Shown piece by piece: positions 62,656 to 64,000 of a DNA stretch of 64,000 bases (its first letter is position 1; every line of letters begins with the position of its first letter). The notes beneath the pieces were generated by a model that made no database searches, had not been told where the DNA came from, and was given only the letters and a program-made list of their open reading frames with translations. Source of the stretch: an uncultured Lentisphaerota bacterium (GTDB lineage: Bacteria; Verrucomicrobiota; Kiritimatiellia; CAIQIC01); contig CAITZM010000097.1 of assembly GCA_903896925.1 (NCBI GenBank), forward strand, positions 1-64,000, in the 5' to 3' direction. The position numbers and the translations under genes are program-made.

Positions 62656-62928
62656 CACAGAGCGCCCGCCGCCATCCACCGCAAGTTTTGTTGCCTCTTT
62701 TTATTCCTTGCGATGCAGCGCGTGTAGTGGCGAGTGGCAGGTTTTCTAAGGCCTGAAGGCATTCCAAAAAAAAGCGTTTTGCGTCGGATCCTTTTTATAT
62801 TCGGCACCCAGGTTGTTACCGATGCGGACCGGGTGGCGCAAGCAACTGCTTGATAGGGGCCATCGCCTGCATCCGACGTGATCAGTGCCGCACCGGCGTG
62901 GGCGCCACGGGCCGCGGAGCCGGTGTGC

Positions 62929-63999
62929 TCAAAATCCCTGAGCAAGCAAATCAGCAGCTCCGGGATCGAGTTCGCTGCTGGCCAGCGGGGGCATACGGGG
63001 CATGCCCTGGGCGCGAATACGCTTGATGACCATGGAATGCGCCAGATCGCCGGGGACGGCCCACCGGGTTTGGGCGTCGCCGCCGTCGTTGACCAGCGCG
63101 CCATGGATCAGGCCGGCGAGCGCCGTGGGCGTGGTGGGCCGCGCGTCCCACAAACCGACATTACCCGCACCGGGCTGATGGCACTGCACACAGTTGACGG
63201 CCAAGTACGAGCGCACGCGCCATTCCAACGGCTGTTTCTGATCATCGGCAGCGGCAAAGGCCGGCATCGTTTCGACATCCGTGACCGGCTGGGAAAAATA
63301 TCCGGCAGCGCTCAGGGCCTGGAGTTGGTTGAGCGTTTGCCGGCCGAACCTGGCCGGCCCATTGAGTTGCCGCGTGTTAAAGCCGAGCGCCTCGCCAGCA
63401 ACGGATGTATGGCAGGTCAGACATTCGGACCGGCTGGGATAATGCCACGTTTGTTGATGCACACCCGCCCGGTCCTGGATGTGGAGCACCTCGTCCTGAC
63501 CACCTTCGGGCACCAGCTCGGCATCGGAACCATCGGCGCGCCACTTATAGAGGATGCCGTAACTGCCGGTGACGGTCTTCACCAGGAACCGCGTCTCGAG
63601 CCGCCGGCGCGAGGTTGGATCGCCGCGCCGCATATCCATGTCAAAATGTTTGACCCAGATGGTGCCGGCCGGAAAGGTCCAGTTGCCGTCGCGGCTGAAC
63701 GTGATCTTGGCCGCCGGATCAGGCAGCACGAACCAGCGGGTCTTTTCGGCATAGTCGGACCAGAACGAAACGTTGGGGTGATACGGCACCAGCGCCTGCG
63801 CCGGCCGCAGCGCAGCCAGATCGGAAAAGGCCCCTGTTTGCGAAAGCAGCGCCGGCGGCGTGGGCCCGTTGAGGCCGGTGCGCTCCAGCCGCTGGATCTT
63901 TCCCTCGGAATAATTGGCCAGCAGCACATCGCCAGTGCGGGGATCGATGCCGAAGGCGGCAATCTGGCCGCCGGTCGCCAGATAGCTGGGCAGCCATTG
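62929..63999 (-). CDS. Diheme c-type cytochrome-bearing protein, 5' end beyond the window
   Basis: At least 357 residues; the frame is open to the right edge, so the start is missing. The N-terminal part seen (QIAAFGIDPRTGDVLLANYS, EGKIQRL) is the end of a PQQ-dependent sugar-dehydrogenase-like propeller. The body is a cytochrome-associated domain (VPYHPNVSFWSDYAEKTRWF, WTFPAGTIWVKHF, ETRFLVKT). It carries two heme-c sites, CLTCH (about 197) and CVQCH (about 271), the second in a terminal cytochrome module with MPRMPPL. Similar fusions occur in Chthoniobacter-type and planctomycete genomes. Probably an extracytoplasmic oxidation of a sugar or alcohol coupled to electron transfer. Residue numbers are from the window edge and approximate. 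Confidence 0.8.
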   Translation of the reverse strand, partial: QWLPSYLATGGQIAAFGIDPRTGDVLLANYSEGKIQRLERTGLNGPTPPALLSQTGAFSDLAALRPAQALVPYHPNVSFWSDYAEKTRWFVLPDPAAKITFSRDGNWTFPAGTIWVKHFDMDMRRGDPTSRRRLETRFLVKTVTGSYGILYKWRADGSDAELVPEGGQDEVLHIQDRAGVHQQTWHYPSRSECLTCHTSVAGEALGFNTRQLNGPARFGRQTLNQLQALSAAGYFSQPVTDVETMPAFAAADDQKQPLEWRVRSYLAVNCVQCHQPGAGNVGLWDARPTTPTALAGLIHGALVNDGGDAQTRWAVPGDLAHSMVIKRIRAQGMPRMPPLASSELDPGAADLLAQGF

Positions 64000-64000
64000 G

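Overview
The window is high-GC DNA from a Gram-negative bacterium, most likely of the Verrucomicrobiota/Kiritimatiellota/Lentisphaerota side of the PVC group. The grounds are: PEP-CTERM sorting tails (3136-4290 and an orphan tail at 1229-1309), LPS/outer-membrane genes (lpxD, two porins, an RND-TolC pump), secreted glycan-active enzymes, DUF6786-like and DUF456 proteins, a diheme-cytochrome fusion, and many families of short dispersed intergenic repeats. The phylum is an inference; no rRNA gene or complete tRNA gene was found.

Layout. 1-4.3 kb: PEP-CTERM/beta-propeller surface proteins and a secreted metallophosphoesterase that shares a five-repeat C-terminal module with the convergent left-edge gene. 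5.3-7.8 kb: remnant of a mobile element (sigma-like regulator, an inverted fragment of a second copy, an excisionase-like protein) next to the 5' half of a tRNA-Arg(CCU) gene. 8.4-11.7 kb: lipoprotein, secreted proteins, thioredoxin, esterase. 11.9-20.7 kb: housekeeping cluster nusA-infB-rbfA-truB-ribF, tsaE, tsaB, DUF502, recO. 21.5-27.9 kb: phosphate operon porin-wHTH-pstB-pstS-pstC-pstA-phoU (minus strand). 28-36.3 kb: an OlsF-like ornithine-lipid acyltransferase, a decayed response regulator, a histone-like protein, DUF2934-lpxD, a frameshifted hybrid histidine kinase, and the low-affinity phosphate transporter pit with its DUF47 partner. 36.5-43.9 kb: alginate-export-type porin and an RND-MFP-TolC efflux operon. 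44.4-46.9 kb: PlcP/LpxH-like phosphoesterase, membrane protein and MGDG-synthase-type glycosyltransferase. 47-64 kb: beta-propeller protein, a two-gene unit with an HExxH protein, Tat-exported phosphoesterase, GH10 xylanase, a 1,140-residue glycosidase-sialidase fusion, SGNH hydrolase, DUF456, an LVIVD-repeat protein and a cytochrome-bearing protein running off the right edge.

How it fits together. The strongest theme is phosphate economy: high-affinity uptake (Pst/PhoU plus a porin), low-affinity uptake (Pit/DUF47), and two routes to phosphorus-free membrane lipids (ornithine lipid by an OlsF-like fusion; glycolipid by a PlcP-Agt-like pair) lie within about 25 kb. A second theme is genome erosion and shuffling: swapped surface modules, at least four decayed paralogue fragments, a truncated tRNA, and REPIN-like and palindromic repeats, some of which intrude into coding sequence.
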